From positions 3,356,214 to 3,420,213 of the forward strand of contig NC_092567.1 in assembly GCF_037975245.1 (NCBI RefSeq): 64,000 nucleotides of DNA, given 5' to 3'. Positions 49,901-63,193 of the stretch are shown in pieces (the stretch's first letter is position 1; each line of letters starts with the position of its first letter). A program made the position numbers and the translations under genes. The notes under the pieces are model-generated. The model had not been told where the DNA came from, made no database searches, and was given only the letters and a program-made list of their open reading frames with translations. Source of the stretch: Apostichopus japonicus. Taxonomy: Eukaryota; Echinodermata; Holothuroidea; Aspidochirotida; Stichopodidae.

Positions 49901-52900
49901 AAACACTAACATTTATGTAATAGAGCAGCCTTTGCTTCACACTGGTATACAGATAGTTTGAAAAAAAAAGCAATCTAGACCAGTAATATTGCCTAACTTT
50001 GCTTGACTTCAAAGTAATAGAGTTAGAAATTTGGGAACAACTTTATTGGCCTGCTGCACCAAACAACGTTAAAAGTGGTCAATTAGAAAGTGTGCTGACC
50101 AAATTAGTCTAATCCATAGGATTGCAAACATGTTACCAAGTTTTGCCTTTTGTTTTCTTTATGGATAAATTTCCAAAAATTATTCAACTTTAAAATGAAA
50201 GCGCCTTGCAATAACATGAATGAACTTGCAATTATTGAGTCATTTTAGCATAAGCTTGTATATCTGTGAGCAATGGAATAACTGTTGAGTAAATATTAAA
50301 AAGGCAAACTCAAAAACAAGGGATTTTATCGTTTGCATTAAAACATCTAGTTCAGATATGATTCTTATTGTCTTTGTCTTTATCTCCTCATTAGGTAAAT
50401 GTGGATTAATCTTTCTTGAGACGATCTTTGGGGGTCACATGATGTGGATCTTGCACAGAATGGCTTACAATATGCTGATGGTAATGATTAGTGTATAATT
50501 AGTGTATAGCAGGACTGGTAAGCTGGGTTGTAGTTATAATTAGATTTGATTCTGAAGTAGAAAGTGATTTTGTTACTGCCTAATCCTGGTGGAACAGTAA
50601 TTGTTTTGAATCTTGCTTGATCAGCAAACTCCCTAAGGGCCTAGGGAAGAAGATAATGGCTTCAGTCTAACATACATACACCATATATTAGGCAATACAT
50701 GTCATACATTGTATTGCTTACTATTGTGTAAAAGTACACAAAGAGGTGTATGTGTTTAGTATACTGGGTCCATTTTTTGTTTTGTGTAGCCATCATAAAT
50801 TCAGGAACAAAATATTCAGATGACTTGATCCCTTCTAATTTATCAGTGTGTCATAGTGTTGGATGGCAGGTAATGGTAGTAATCAGTCTTAACAGCGCAG
50901 CCAGACTCCTCTGGATTGTCAGCCTAATTGCCGCAAATAATATCCAGTAAAATGTATGGCAGGCTCATAAACAATCAATTTAATTCATAAGTGCATGTGC
51001 CTTAACAATTAAATATAGTCACTGCACACAAAATGAGACCCATACACACACTAAGTTAGAACCATACCCACAGTAAGTTAGAACCATGTAGAATGACTAA
51101 CAGGAACCATAAAATCTCTGTTTCCATCCTAACCTTTCCTACCCTTCCCCTCTCAGTACATCTAAAACCCAATAAAATTGATGTCAAATTTAAATCTGAA
51201 GATAATCTAGGTTTTATGTCATTTGTCAATGAGCTATATATTAAGGGATTACAAATGGAAGTCTTTAGTGGGTTTACTGTAATGTGTGGATATGTTGTTG
51301 TCAGTCAGTAATACAAAACATGCATGAACCTTCTGGACCCTATGCATGTCCTCAGAGTAAAAACCAAAGTAATTCAGAATTCCATTCTTAGCCATTGGTC
51401 AACAGTGTTGAAGGATTCTCGTAATGTGTTCTGTTTAAGATGTACATTATTTGCACTCCAGTTATAATACTGGCCATTTAAGAGATAATTCCAGGAAACT
51501 CCAGCACATGTGCTTTCTACATTTATTTTCTGTTGCAATATTATGGAAGATAGCTCACAAATCTGGTAGAAAATTTCCAGCAATTGTCAAAAGATGTCTT
51601 TTATCGGGGGGAGGGGGGGGTGGGGGGCTACACAATTCTTGGGAGGTAACATGGAGTTGATCAGTTACCACTACAAGTGTTGTAATTGCTTACATCAGAT
51701 GCAAAACATATTCCTAAAAACAATATATTTGCTGCCCTGAGATTACAGCTCTATACTATTCATATATACTTATTAATAAGACACAAGGGAAGATGTTGAT
51801 GTATGTTACAAAAATGATCACAGACCTGATGAATTTTCACCTTGATAAATCTAGTGAATGGAAAGTTGAGTTATTGTGTATTTTCTCTTTAACCTCCAGG
51901 TGATACGGTTTTCAACATTTCTTCTGTGCATTTCCTCCAAGAAATTGAAAGAAAAAAAGTCAAGTAGGAACACATAACTGCTGACATAACTTCCTTTGTG
52001 GATGTGAGTCTGGTGAGACTTTACATACTACTTCTCAACAGTCAGTTTGTGAAATGGTAATGGGCTGTGTTGGGCTCCTTTGATGAAATCTACAGGCTAT
52101 ATGTAGGTGAAGACAGCTTGCCTAATTAGCTCTATAAATAACATCAAATGACATTTCTAAGATTCCACTTGTTTAATTGTGTAGAGCTAACAAACTTGAT
52201 TCAACATAACTACTATATTGTAGTATGCAGTGGTGGATTGAAGATTTCTCTAAAGTGGGGACAGCTACTAATAGATACCTAAATTAACAGTTCATAAGAA
52301 AACTTCTACTTCTGTAGAAAATAAAGATTGCCGACATTCCAAGCAAGCTAAGTTTTTGTAGTATGTACCTTGGTCTGATCAGGGATGTGTTTGAAATTGA
52401 GAAACTATGAAGTATCAAGTCTTTGAAGTTATATGTGCATTGCCACCTGTGGGTTACTCCTAAGATTTTCTGGCATGCTGTAACATATCAACCCCAACTT
52501 ATTATCAGCATGTTGAGTTACCATGCAGGTACATAGAAAGTCACAGTTTGTTGGGTACCCAGGACTAAATTGTTGAATGCTGAATTCCAAATTTCAAAAA
52601 TGAAATACTCTTGTTGAGATCAATCAGTTACATAGAACTGTGTTATGCATGTAGTGAGTTCATATGTGAGAAACATTGTGTAGAGTAGGCAGCAATTTGA
52701 CAGTCATCGGATACCCATAGCTTTAAATTTGCTACCATTTCTAATAAATAAATATATGTTGCCATACGTCTATCTAAGGATTCTAATTGCTGTCCACAAC
52801 TTAAAGTAAGCTGTGGTCAGTCAACAATATTGTTGTGCCATGTTTTAACATTAATTTATGTTATGCTTTCAGTGTCGAGAGAGAGAGGAGTAGCAGAACC

Positions 52901-53640
52901 TGTTCAGTTGCTGTCCAATCCACTGTATTACTCTTGTGAAATGTTCCTTAAATAATATTGTAACTGAAGCTCTCTGATGCTTGCCATACACCAGACCGGC
53001 ATCACTTTACAAACTTAAGAGAATTCTTATGCGTTGAATCTTAGCCATTTATTTCTGTTAACCCTACATATATTATTATCATATTCTATGTATCTGTTTA
53101 TTCTGTTCTTTGTTCTCTTCTGGTCACATTCCACCCTCATGTTTCTTGATTACTATATATGGTCATATTTTTTATTCTATCAATACTGCTGTAGTACAAT
53201 GTTGGTCTTCGTTATAAATAGAAAGAATGGAGGTTGTGTTATAAACAATACTTCCTCAAGCTGCTGAGTGATAAATATATTAACATACTTTTATATGGTG
53301 TATAAGGCCAGGACTGTATACTTCGCTTCTGTCCATGATGTAGGCCCAACCATTCATAATTCATGTTCGCCTCTATGTGGACCGAACATTAGCTTGAAAG
53401 GTAATGTTACACCTAATTAATAAGAATGTAATGAATTCCAATGATGGTTAGTTAAGGCTAATGATGTAATAAAACCCTCTCATGTTTATGTTTATGGTTG
53501 ATGATTATTCATGAGATGCTGATTATTGTGTTTACTGTTGAACTTTAATTCCTCTTTTCTTGTTTATTATTCCCAGCAAGTTTTCTGTTGTTCATTTATA
53601 CTTGTATAATTATACTTTACGTATAATATAATGAATTGTT
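44000..53640. other. Sparse region without a supported gene
   Basis: No mobile element or RNA gene was recognised. Short splice-bordered segments on the plus strand were looked at (50400-50489 after CATTAG; 48974-49080 after CATCAG; 51901-51967 after CCTCCAG). Each has a phase-1 open reading, but none has a recognised domain or a matching partner exon. Minus frames at 45246-45467 and 46992-47270 are the best coding candidates; see the first in its own entry. Confidence 0.4.
45246..45467 (-). pseudogene. Possible degenerate LRR-like exon
   Basis: The minus frame reads YWKKLDRFIGPDLLYLVQSL, then SSYSLEGFFLRL and YYIMEPSD before a TGA. The Leu/Ser pattern is reminiscent of the leucine-rich exon at 38085-38290 on the same strand. 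No clean acceptor and donor bound it and the frame is closed by a stop, so it could be a decayed upstream exon or chance. Confidence 0.25.
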
Positions 53641-56600
53641 AGAGGAGTGGAGAAAGAGAGGGAAGATGGAGAGGGTGGGGATGGAGAGGGTGGGGATGGA
53701 GAGGGTGGGATGGAGAGGGTGGGGGATGGAGGGGTTTGAGGGAGATGGAGAGGTTTGATGGAGATGGAGGGGTTTGATGGAGATGGAAGGGGTTGGGGAG
53801 TTGGAGAGGGTGGGGAATGGAGGGGTGTGAGGGAGATGGAGCGGGTTGGGGTGTTGGAGAGGGTGGGGATGGAGGGGTTTGAGGGAGATGGAGGGTTTTG
53901 ATGGAGATGTAGGGGTTTGATGGAGGGGGTTAAGGAGTTGGAGAGGGTGGGGAATGGAGGGGTGTGAGGGATATGGAGCGGGTTGAGGAGTTGGAGAGGG
54001 TGGGGATGGAGGGAGATGGAGGGGTTGAGGAGTTGGAGAGGGTGGGGAATGGAGGGGTGTGAGGGGGATGGAGCGGGTTGGGGAGTTGGAGAGGGTGGGG
54101 ATGGAGGGGTTTGAGGGAGGTGTTGGGGAGTTGGAGAGGGTGGGAGATGGAGGGGTGTGAGGGAGATGGAGGGGTTTGATGGAGATGGAGAGGGTGGGGA
54201 TGGAGGGAGATGGAGGGGTTTGAGGGAGGGGTTGGGGAGTTGGAGAGGGTTGGGGATGGAGTGGTGTGAGGGAGATGGAGCGGTTTAGGGCGTTGGAGAG
54301 GGTGGGGGATGGAGGGGTGTGAGGGAGATGGAGCGGGTTGGGGAGTTGGAGAGGGTGGGGATGGAGGGAGATGGAGGGGTTAGGGCGTTGGAGAGGGTGG
54401 GGGATGGAGGGGTGTGAGGGAGATGGAGCGGGTTGGGGAGTTGGAGAGGGTGGGGATTGAGGGGTTTGAGGGAGGGGTTGGGGAGAGGGTAGGGGAGGGA
54501 GTGGGGTGAGGGAGATGGAGCGGGTTAGGGCGTTGGAGAGGGTGGGGATGGAGGGGTTTAAGGGAGGGGTTGGGGAGTTTGAGAGGGTGGGGGATGGAGT
54601 GGTGTGAGGGAGATGGAGCGGGTTGGGGAGTTGGAGAGGGTGGGGATGGAGGGGTTTGAGGGAGGGGTTGGGGAGTTTGAGAGGGTGGGGGATGGAGGGG
54701 TGTGAGGGAGATGGAGAGGGTTGGGGAGTTGGAGAGGGTGGAGATGGAGGGGTTTGAGGGAGGGGTTGGGGAGTTTGAGAGGGTGGGGGATGGAGTGGTG
54801 TGAGGGAGATGGAGCGGGTTGGGGAGTTGGAGAGGGTGGGGATGGAGGGGTTTGAGGGAGGGGTTGGAAGTTTGAGAGGGTGGGGGATGGAGGGGTGTGA
54901 GGGAGATGGAGCGGGTTGGGGAGTTGGAGAGGGTGGGGATGGAGGAGTTTGAGGGAGGGGTTGGGGAGTTGGAGAGGGTGGGGATGGAGGGAGATGGAGG
55001 GGTTTGAGGGAGGGGTTGGGGAGTTTTAGAGGGTGGGGGATGGAGTGGTGTGAGGGAGATGGAGCGGGTTGGGGAGTTGGAGAGGGTGGGGATGGAGGGG
55101 TTTGAGGGAGGGGTTGGGAAGTTTGAGAGGGTGGGGGATGGAGGGGTGTGAGGGGGATGGAGCGGGTTGGGGAGTTGCAGAGGGTGGGGATGGAGAAAGA
55201 TGGAGGGGTTTGAGGGAGGGGTTGGGGAGTTGGAGAGGGTGGGGGATGGAGGGGTTTGAGGGAGGGGTTGGGAAGTTTGAGAGGGTGGGGGATGGAGGGG
55301 TGTGAGGGAGATGGAGCGGGTTGGGGAGTTGGAGAGGGTGGGGATGGAGGGGTTTGAGGGAGGGGTTGGGAAGTTTGAGAAGGTGGGGGATGGAGGGGTT
55401 TGAGGGAGATGGAGCGGGTTGGGGAGTTGGAGAGGGTGGGGATGGAGGGAGATGGAGGGGTTTGAGGGAGGGGTTGGGGAGTTGGAGAGGGTGGGGGATG
55501 GAGGGGTGTAAGGGAGATGGAGCGGGTTGGGGAGTTGGAGAGGGTGGGGATTGAGAGAGATGGATGGGTTTGAGGGAGATGTTGGGGAGTTGGAGAGGGT
55601 GGGGGAGGGAGGGGAGATGAAGGGGTTTGATGGAGATGGAGGGGGTTAGGGCGTTGGAGAGGGAGGGGGATGGAGGGGTTTGAGGGAGGGGTTGGGAAGT
55701 TGGAGAGGTTGGGGGATGGAGGGGTGTGAGGGAGATGGAGCGGGTTGGGGAGTTGGAGAGGGTGGGGATGGAGGGAGATGGAGGGGTTAGGGCGTTGGAG
55801 AGGGTGGGGGATGGAGGGGTGTGAGGGAGATGGAGGGGGTTGGGGAGTTGGAGAGGGTGGGGATGGAGGGGTTTGAGGGAGGGGTTGGGGAGTTGGAGAG
55901 GGTGGGGGATGGAGTGGGGTGAGGGAGATGGAGCGGGTTAGGGCGTTGGAGAGGGTGGGGATGGAGGGGTTTGAGGGAGGGGTTGGGGAGTTTGAGAGGG
56001 TGGGGGATGGAGTGGTGTGAGGGAGATGGAGCGGGTTGGGGAGTTGGAGAGGGTGGGGATGGAGGGGTTTGAGGGAGGGGTTGGGGAGTTTGAGAGGGTG
56101 GGGGATGGAGGGGTGTGAGGGAGATGGAGCGGGTTGGGGAGTTGGAGAGGGTGGGGATGGAGGGAGATGGAGGGGTTTGAGGGAGGGGTTGGGGAGTTTG
56201 AGAGGGTGGGGGATGGAGTGGTGTGAGGGAGATGGAGCGGGTTGGGGAGTTGGAGAGGGTGGGGATGGAGGGGTTTAAGGGAGGGGTTGGGGAGTTTGAG
56301 AAGGTGGGGGATGGAGTGGTGTTAGGGAGATGGAGCGGGTTGGGGAGTTGGAGAGGGTGGGGATGGAGGGGTTTGAGGGAGGGGTTGGGGAGTTTGAGAG
56401 GGTGGGGAGGGAGGGGTGTGAGGGAGATGGAGCGGGTTGGGGAGTTGGAGAGGGTGGGGATGGAGGGAGATGGAGGGAGATGGATGGGTTTGAGGGAGGG
56501 GTTGGGGAGTTGGAGAGGGTGGGGGATGGAGTGGTGTCAGGGAGATGGAGCGGGTTGGGGAGTTGGAGAGGGTGGGGATGGAGGGGTTTGAGGGAGGGGT

Positions 56601-59600
56601 TTGGAAGTTTGAGAGGGTGGGGGATGGAGGGGTGTGAGGGAGATGGAGCGGGTTGGGGAGTTGGAGAGGGTGGGGATGGAGGAGTTTGAGGGAGGGGTTG
56701 GGGAGTTGGAGAGGGTGGGGATGGAGGGAGATGGAGGGGTTTGAGGGAGGGGTTGGGGAGTTGGAGAGGGTGGGGGATGGAGTGGTGTGAGGGAGATGGA
56801 GCGGGTTGGGGAGTTGGAGAGGGTGGGGATGGAGGGGTTTGAGGGAGGGGTTGGGAAGTTTGAGAGGGTGGGGGATGGAGGGGTTTGAGGGAGATGGAGC
56901 GGGTTGGGGAGTTGGAGAGGGTGGGGATGGAGGGAGATGGAGGGGTTTGAGGGAGGGGTTAGGGAGTTGGAGAGGGTGGGGGATGGAGGGGAGATGAAGG
57001 GGTTTGATGGAGATGGAGGGGGTTGCTGAGTTGGAGAGGGTGGGGATGGAGGGGTTTGAGGGAGGGGTTGGGGAGTTTGAGAAGGTGGGGGATGGAGGGG
57101 TGTGAGGGAGATGGAGCAGGTTGGGGAGTTGGAGAGGGTGGGGATGGAGGGAGATGGAGGGGTTTGAGGGAGGGGTTGGGGAGTTGGAGAGGGTGGGGGA
57201 TGGAGTGGTGTGAGGGAGATGGAGCGGGTTGGGGAGTTGGAGAGGGTGGGGATGGAGGGGTTTGAGGGAGGGGTTGGGGAGTTTGAGAAGGTGGGGGATA
57301 GAGTGGTGTGAGGGAGATGGAGCGGGTTGGGGAGTTGGAGAGGGTGAGGATGGAGGGGTTTGAGGGAGGGGTTTGGAAGTTTGAGAGGGTGGGGGATGGA
57401 GGGGTGTGAGGGAGATGGAGCGGGTTGGGGAGTTGGAGAGGGTGGGGATGGAGGAGTTTGAGGGAGGGGTTGGGGAGTTGGAGAGGGTGGGGATGGAGGG
57501 AGATGGAGGGGTTTGAGGGAGGGGTTGGGGAGTTTTAGAGGGTGGGGGATGGAGTGGTGTGAGGGAGATGGAGCGGGTTGGGGAGTTGGAGAGGGTGGGG
57601 ATGGAGGGGTTTGAGGGAGGGGTTGGGAAGTTTGAGAGGGTGGGGGATGGAGGGGTGTGAGGGGGATGGAGCGGGTTGGGGAGTTGCAGAGGGTGGGGAT
57701 GGAGAAAGATGGAGGGGTTTGAGGGAGGGGTTGGGGAGTTGGAGAGGGTGGGGGATGGAGGGGTTTGAGGGAGGGGTTGGGAAGTTTGAGAGGGTGGGGG
57801 ATGGAGGGGTGTGAGGGAGATGGAGCGGGTTGGGGAGTTGGAGAGGGTGGGGATGGAGGGGTTTGAGGGAGGGGTTGGGAAGTTTGAGAGGGTGGGGGAT
57901 GGAGGGGTTTGAGGGAGATGGAGCGGGTTGGGGAGTTGGAGAGGGTGGGGATGGAGGGAGATGGAGGGGTTTGAGGGAGGGGTTGGGGAGTTGGAGAGGG
58001 TGGGGGATGGAGGGGTGTAAGGGAGATGGAGCGGGTTGGGGAGTTGGAGAGGGTGGGGATTGAGAGAGATGGATGGGTTTGAGGGAGATGTTGGGGAGTT
58101 GGAGAGGGTGGGGGAGGGAGGGGAGATGAAGGGGTTTGATGGAGATGGAGGGGGTTAGGGCGTTGGAGAGGGAGGGGGATGGAGGGGTTTGAGGGAGGGG
58201 TTGGGAAGTTGGAGAGGTTGGGGGATGGAGGGGTGTGAGGGAGATGGAGCGGGTTGGGGAGTTGGAGAGGGTGGGGATGGAGGGAGATGGAGGGGTTAGG
58301 GCGTTGGAGAGGGTGGGGGATGGAGGGGTGTGAGGGAGATGGAGGGGGTTGGGGAGTTGGAGAGGGTGGGGATGGAGGGGTTTGAGGGAGGGGTTGGGGA
58401 GTTGGAGAGGGTAGGGGATGGAGTGGGGTGAGGGAGATGGAGCGGGTTAGGGCGTTGGAGAGGGTGGGGATGGAGGGGTTTGAGGGAGGGGTTGGGGAGT
58501 TTGAGAGGGTGGGGGATGGAGTGGTGTGAGGGAGATGGAGCGGGTTGGGGAGTTGGAGAGGGTGGGGATGGAGGGGTTTAAGGGAGGGGTTGGGGAGTTT
58601 GAGAAGGTGGGGGATGGAGTGGTGTTAGGGAGATGGAGCGGGTTGGGGAGTTGGAGAGGGTGGGGATGGAGGGGTTTGAGGGAGGGGTTGGGGAGTTTGA
58701 GAGGGTGGGGAGGGAGGGGTGTGAGGGAGATGGAGCGGGTTGGGGAGTTGGAGAGGGTGGGGATGGAGGGAGATGGATGGGTTTGAGGGAGGGGTTGGGG
58801 AGTTGGAGAGGGTGGGGGATGGAGTGGTGTCAGGGAGATGGAGCGGGTTGGGGAGTTGGAGAGGGTGGGGATGGAGGGGTTTGAGGGAGGGGTTTGGAAG
58901 TTTGAGAGGGTGGGGGATGGAGGGGTGTGAGGGAGATGGAGCGGGTTGGGGAGTTGGAGAGGGTGGGGATGGAGGAGTTTGAGGGAGGGGTTGGGGAGTT
59001 GGAGAGGGTGGGGATGGAGGGAGATGGAGGGGTTTGAGGGAGGGGTTGGGGAGTTGGAGAGGGTGGGGGATGGAGTGGTGTGAGGGAGATGGAGCGGGTT
59101 GGGGAGTTGGAGAGGGTGGGGATGGAGGGGTTTGAGGGAGGGGTTGGGAAGTTTGAGAGGGTGGGGGATGGAGGGGTTTGAGGGAGATGGAGCGGGTTGG
59201 GGAGTTGGAGAGGGTGGGGATGGAGGGAGATGGAGGGGTTTGAGGGAGGGGTTAGGGAGTTGGAGAGGGTGGGGGATGGAGGGGAGATGAAGGGGTTTGA
59301 TGGAGATGGAGGGGGTTGCTGAGTTGGAGAGGGTGGGGATGGAGGGGTTTGAGGGAGGGGTTGGGGAGTTTGAGAAGGTGGGGGATGGAGGGGTGTGAGG
59401 GAGATGGAGCAGGTTGGGGAGTTGGAGAGGGTGGGGATGGAGGGAGATGGAGGGGTTTGAGGGAGGGGTTGGGGAGTTGGAGAGGGTGGGGGATGGAGTG
59501 GTGTGAGGGAGATGGAGCGGGTTGGGGAGTTGGAGAGGGTGGGGATGGAGGGGTTTGAGGGAGGGGTTGGGGAGTTTGAGAAGGTGGGGGATAGAGTGGT

Positions 59601-61212
59601 GTGAGGGAGATGGAGCGGGTTGGGGAGTTGGAGAGGGTGAGGATGGAGGGGTTTGAGGGAGGGGTTGGGGAGTTTGAGAGGGTGGGGGAGGGAGGGGTGT
59701 GAGGGAGATGGAGCGGGTTGGGGAGTTGGAGAGGGTGGGGATGGAGGGAGATGGAGGGGTTTGAGGGAGGGGTTGGGGAGTTGGAGAGGGTGGGGGATGG
59801 AGTGGTTTGAGGGAGATGGAGCGGGTTGGGGAGTTGGAGAGGGTGGGGATGGAGGGGTTGGAGGGAGGGGTTGGGAAGTTTGAGAGGGTGGGGGATGGAG
59901 GGGTGTGAGGGAGATGGAGCGGGTTGGGGAGTTGGAGAGGGTGGGGGATGGAGTGGTGTGAGGGAGATGGAGCGGGTTGGGGAGTTGGAGAGGGTGGGGA
60001 TGGAGGGGTTTGAGGGAGGGGTTGGGGAGTTTGAGAAGGTGGGGGATAGAGTGGTGTGAGGGAGATGGAGTGGGTTGGGGAGTTGGAGAGGGTTTGAGGG
60101 AGGGGTTTGAGGGAGGGGTTGGGGAGTTTGAGAGGGTGGGGGAGGGAGGGGTTTGAGGGAGATGGAGCGGGTTGGGGAGTTGGAGAGGGTGGGGATGGAG
60201 GGAGATGGAGGGGTTTGAGGGAGGGGTTGGGGAGTTGGAGAGGGTGGGGGATGGAGTGGTTTGAGGGAGATGGAGCGGGTTGGGGAGTTGGAGAGGGTGG
60301 GGATGGAGGGGTTTGAGGGAGGGGTTGGGAAGTTTGAGAGGGTGGGGGATGGAGGGGTGTGAGGGAGATGGAGCGGGTTGGGGAGTTGGAGAGGGTGGGG
60401 GATGGAGTGGTGTGAGGGAGATGGAGCGGGTTGGGGAGTTGGAGAGGGTGGGGATGGAGGGGTTTGAGGGAGGGGTTGGGAAGTTTGAGAGGGTGGGGGA
60501 TGGAGGGGTGTGAGGGAGATGGAGCGGGTTGGGGAGTTGGAGAGGGTGGGGATGGAGGGAGATGGAGGGGTTTGAGGGAGGGCTTAGGGAGTTGGAGAGG
60601 GTGGGGGATGGAGGGGTGTGAGGGAGATGGAGCGGGTTGGGGAGTTGGAGAGGGTGGGGATTGAGAGAGATGGATGGGTTTGAGGGAGATGTTGGGGAGT
60701 TGGAGAGGGTGGGAGATGGAGGGGAGATGAAGGGGTTTGATGGAGATGGAGGGGTTAGGGCGTTGGAGAGGGTGGGGGATGGAGGGGTGTGAGGGAGATT
60801 GAGAGGGTTGGGGAGTTGGAGAGGGTGGGGATGGAGGGGTTTGAGGGAGGGGTTGGGGAGTTGGAGAGGGTTGGAGATGGAGGGGTGTGAGGGAGATGGA
60901 GCGGGTTGGGGAGTTGGAGAGGGTGGGGGATGGAGGGGTGTGAGGGAGATGGAGGGGTTTGATGGAGCGGGTTAGGGAGTTGGAGAGGGTGGGGGGATGG
61001 AGGGGTGTGAGGGAGATGGAGCGGGTTGGGGAGTTGGAGAGGGTGGGGATGGAGGGGTTGGGGAGTTGGAGAGGGTGGGGGATGGAGGGGTGTGAGGGAG
61101 ATGGAGGGGGTTGGGGAGATGAATGAGGTGGGGATGGAGGGGTCTTGTGGGGTAGGAGGGGTTTGAGTGAGATGGAGGGGTTTAGGAGATGGAAGGGGTT
61201 TGGGGGATGGAG
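53641..61212 (+). repeat. 7.6-kb G-rich minisatellite with higher-order structure
   Basis: An uninterrupted array of G/A/T sequence with almost no C on the plus strand. GCGGGTTGGG recurs at 56031, 56129, 56237 and 56335, giving monomers of 98, 108 and 98 bp. Each 98-bp monomer is two related halves (about 47 and 51 bp), and the 108-bp form carries an extra GGAGATGGAG-type 10-mer. A block of about 2.4 kb (roughly 54.9-57.35 kb) is repeated directly at about 57.4-59.65 kb. The offset is 2509 bp at the left and 2303 then 2293 bp further right. The 206-bp change equals one 98+108 pair, and the 10-bp change is the extra 10-mer. The array is more irregular before about 54.5 kb. Many short Gly/Trp/Arg- or Gly/Glu/Val-rich frames occur, but stops recur in every frame and 98 is not a multiple of 3, so coding is unlikely. 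Confidence 0.95.
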
Positions 61213-62607
61213 GGGACGATGGTTATAAACGGTATTTTTTCTATCTTTCCTAACAGGGTCAGTGCATTGCTCTTTACACGCAGTAGTTTAGTATTCAGGG
61301 CCGTAGCCTGCGCATGGGTAGCTGCCCTTTGAGATTTACACTATCTAAATGAAAGTAGGCCTACGATAAATGTTCATATCATTTCTTCTGATTTAATTAG
61401 TCTGTAGTGTGCAAACTCTGAGATTCTAGGCACGTATTGTAGGAATGGCGGTCAAATAACATAAGGTTTACTTTAACTGCTCATCACGTATATGCACGAT
61501 CACGGTGGTTTTTCAGAGGGGGGGGGGGGGCTGGCTGGGGCAGAGGGGGATTATAATAAAAACAAAGGTAGAGAGCTCCAAAGATTTAACCTGCATGAAC
61601 AGTGTAGCAGTCTTACGTGAAACTACGGTTCATAAATATACTTATTACGTATGTTTCACTGTTATCCCCTATATTAGTGCCACAATGTTTTACTAAGAAT
61701 ACACGGTCCACTCACTCAGCTCATTCCCCCTCCCCTACCCACAGTAGGTTCTTAGATAGTGTCATGACGGTCCCTTTTTGGAAATGACCAACCCAGTCAA
61801 ATTTCTTGAAAAAACGCCTTGTACCGTATATCCGCACATCAAAGCATCGCTATGTAACATTTGGACGATACATTTTTTCTCGATGTTCCTTAACTGCTGC
61901 TAAGAATTCTACCCAGGCTACGGCCCTGATGTTTATCTTTATTTTTATGATTTGTTGTTTCCGATGGAGTGAATGTGCCTAAATACCAAATAGTGCTTTT
62001 CAAATGTATTTATAATACCATATGTGTGCATGTTGTAGATGTCTGGATAACAAGATATTCTTGTGTGCAAAGTTTAGATGCTTCCTTTTGGGTTTAAGTT
62101 TCAATCTGAATAATCATGATTAATGCCATAAGTTACATCAGGAGGTGAAATAGATAAGTCTTTTTAATTCAAGGCTAATCTTGTCAAATGTGACTTTTAT
62201 TAAATATATTTATGAATGACACATCAATTCAGGCACCAAACAGAAGTAAACCTGAAGATTTGTAGAGTCCGACTCCTGGACCACTGGCGGGGATTCGCCC
62301 CTGAACCCCACCCAAAAAGGCTTTGCGCTAAGTCGACTCCTTCGGTTTATTCATGTTTCCTATTTATGCCCCCCCCCCACCCAACTCTCAATTCGGATTG
62401 ATGCTCCTGATCAGAGCATTTTCTATTTTAGCTTAAAGCAGCTGGTTGTGTGTGTAGCTTTATCTCCTATGCCTATATACTGGTGAACTAATCTCTGTCT
62501 ACTGTTAATTTGTAGAAATAACTGATTAGTGAAACAATATGTTCGCAAAACTCGAGTCTGTCACATCTCAAAACAAAGGAAGAAACTTTAAGCAGTATTA
62601 TCCTAAC
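61213..62607. other. DNA without a recognised gene
   Basis: A G-run of about 12 near 61519 and a C-run near 62371 are the main features. GGGCCGTAGCCTGCGCATGGG at about 61300 and GGCTACGGCCCTG near 61916-61930 are inverted relative to each other, and may mark the ends of an old element of about 630 bp. Confidence 0.35.
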
Positions 62608-63193
62608 CAGGGGCGTATCCAGGATTTTCTAACCCGGGGGGCGCGAATTACTAAGCGGAGCGCCACCATCGGTTGGCGCGCAGCGTACAAGAAAATTCCT
62701 GGTTTTGATACCACCCAGATCACCGGAAATGGCACCTCTCGGGCTTGAAAATGACCAACCAGATGTACACTTTTTGCCTGAGAACCTTGCAAGTATTTCC
62801 CGATAGTTTTTTTTTCCATCCATAACCTTTTTGAAGATTGTCACCAGTCACAAATCATGTTCGACCTCATCGCATGTCCTGTGGATCATTGCTTTTTATA
62901 GGTGATTCTACGTCGCGGCCCACAATATCCGTCTGGCCCACTTTTCAAGGTTCCAAGCCCATTATTTGTTCAGAATTAAAAAATTCACATTTCTCGTGAA
63001 TAAACTCACTTCAAAACATACCCATAATGTTGCACAAAATTTCATCTATGGACAACCAATATAGAAAAACTTCCTTCAACCCCTAACAGACCGGTCAAAA
63101 ATGCACGAGTAGAGGGAAGTGTGATAAAGAATGTTGGTCAGAAATTTTCGAAAATTCAGACACAGTTAATTTATTGGTGTACAAATATTAAAA
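62608..63193 (-). mobile_element. Repeat family F2, copy C (inverted)
   Basis: Begins CAGGGGCGTATCCAGGATTTTC at 62608 and runs as the reverse of 8612-9206: shared module with hairpin at 62649-62753, CATCTATGGACAACCAATAT, CCCCTAACAGACCGGTC and a final TTGGTGTACAAATATTAAAAC. It is non-coding, and no target duplication was identified. Confidence 0.75.

Noticed and set aside
48974-51967. Plus-strand segments after CATCAG (48974), CATTAG (50400) and CCTCCAG (51901) that read open in the same phase
   Set aside because: No recognised domain, the first two begin GTAAA and look partly like donor sites, and no shared gene model could be built.
55069-60664. Many Gly/Trp/Arg-rich frames such as MGSWRGWGWRGLREGLGSLR
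   Set aside because: They are translations of the minisatellite. None exceeds about 120 codons, stops recur in every frame, and the 98-bp period rotates the frame.
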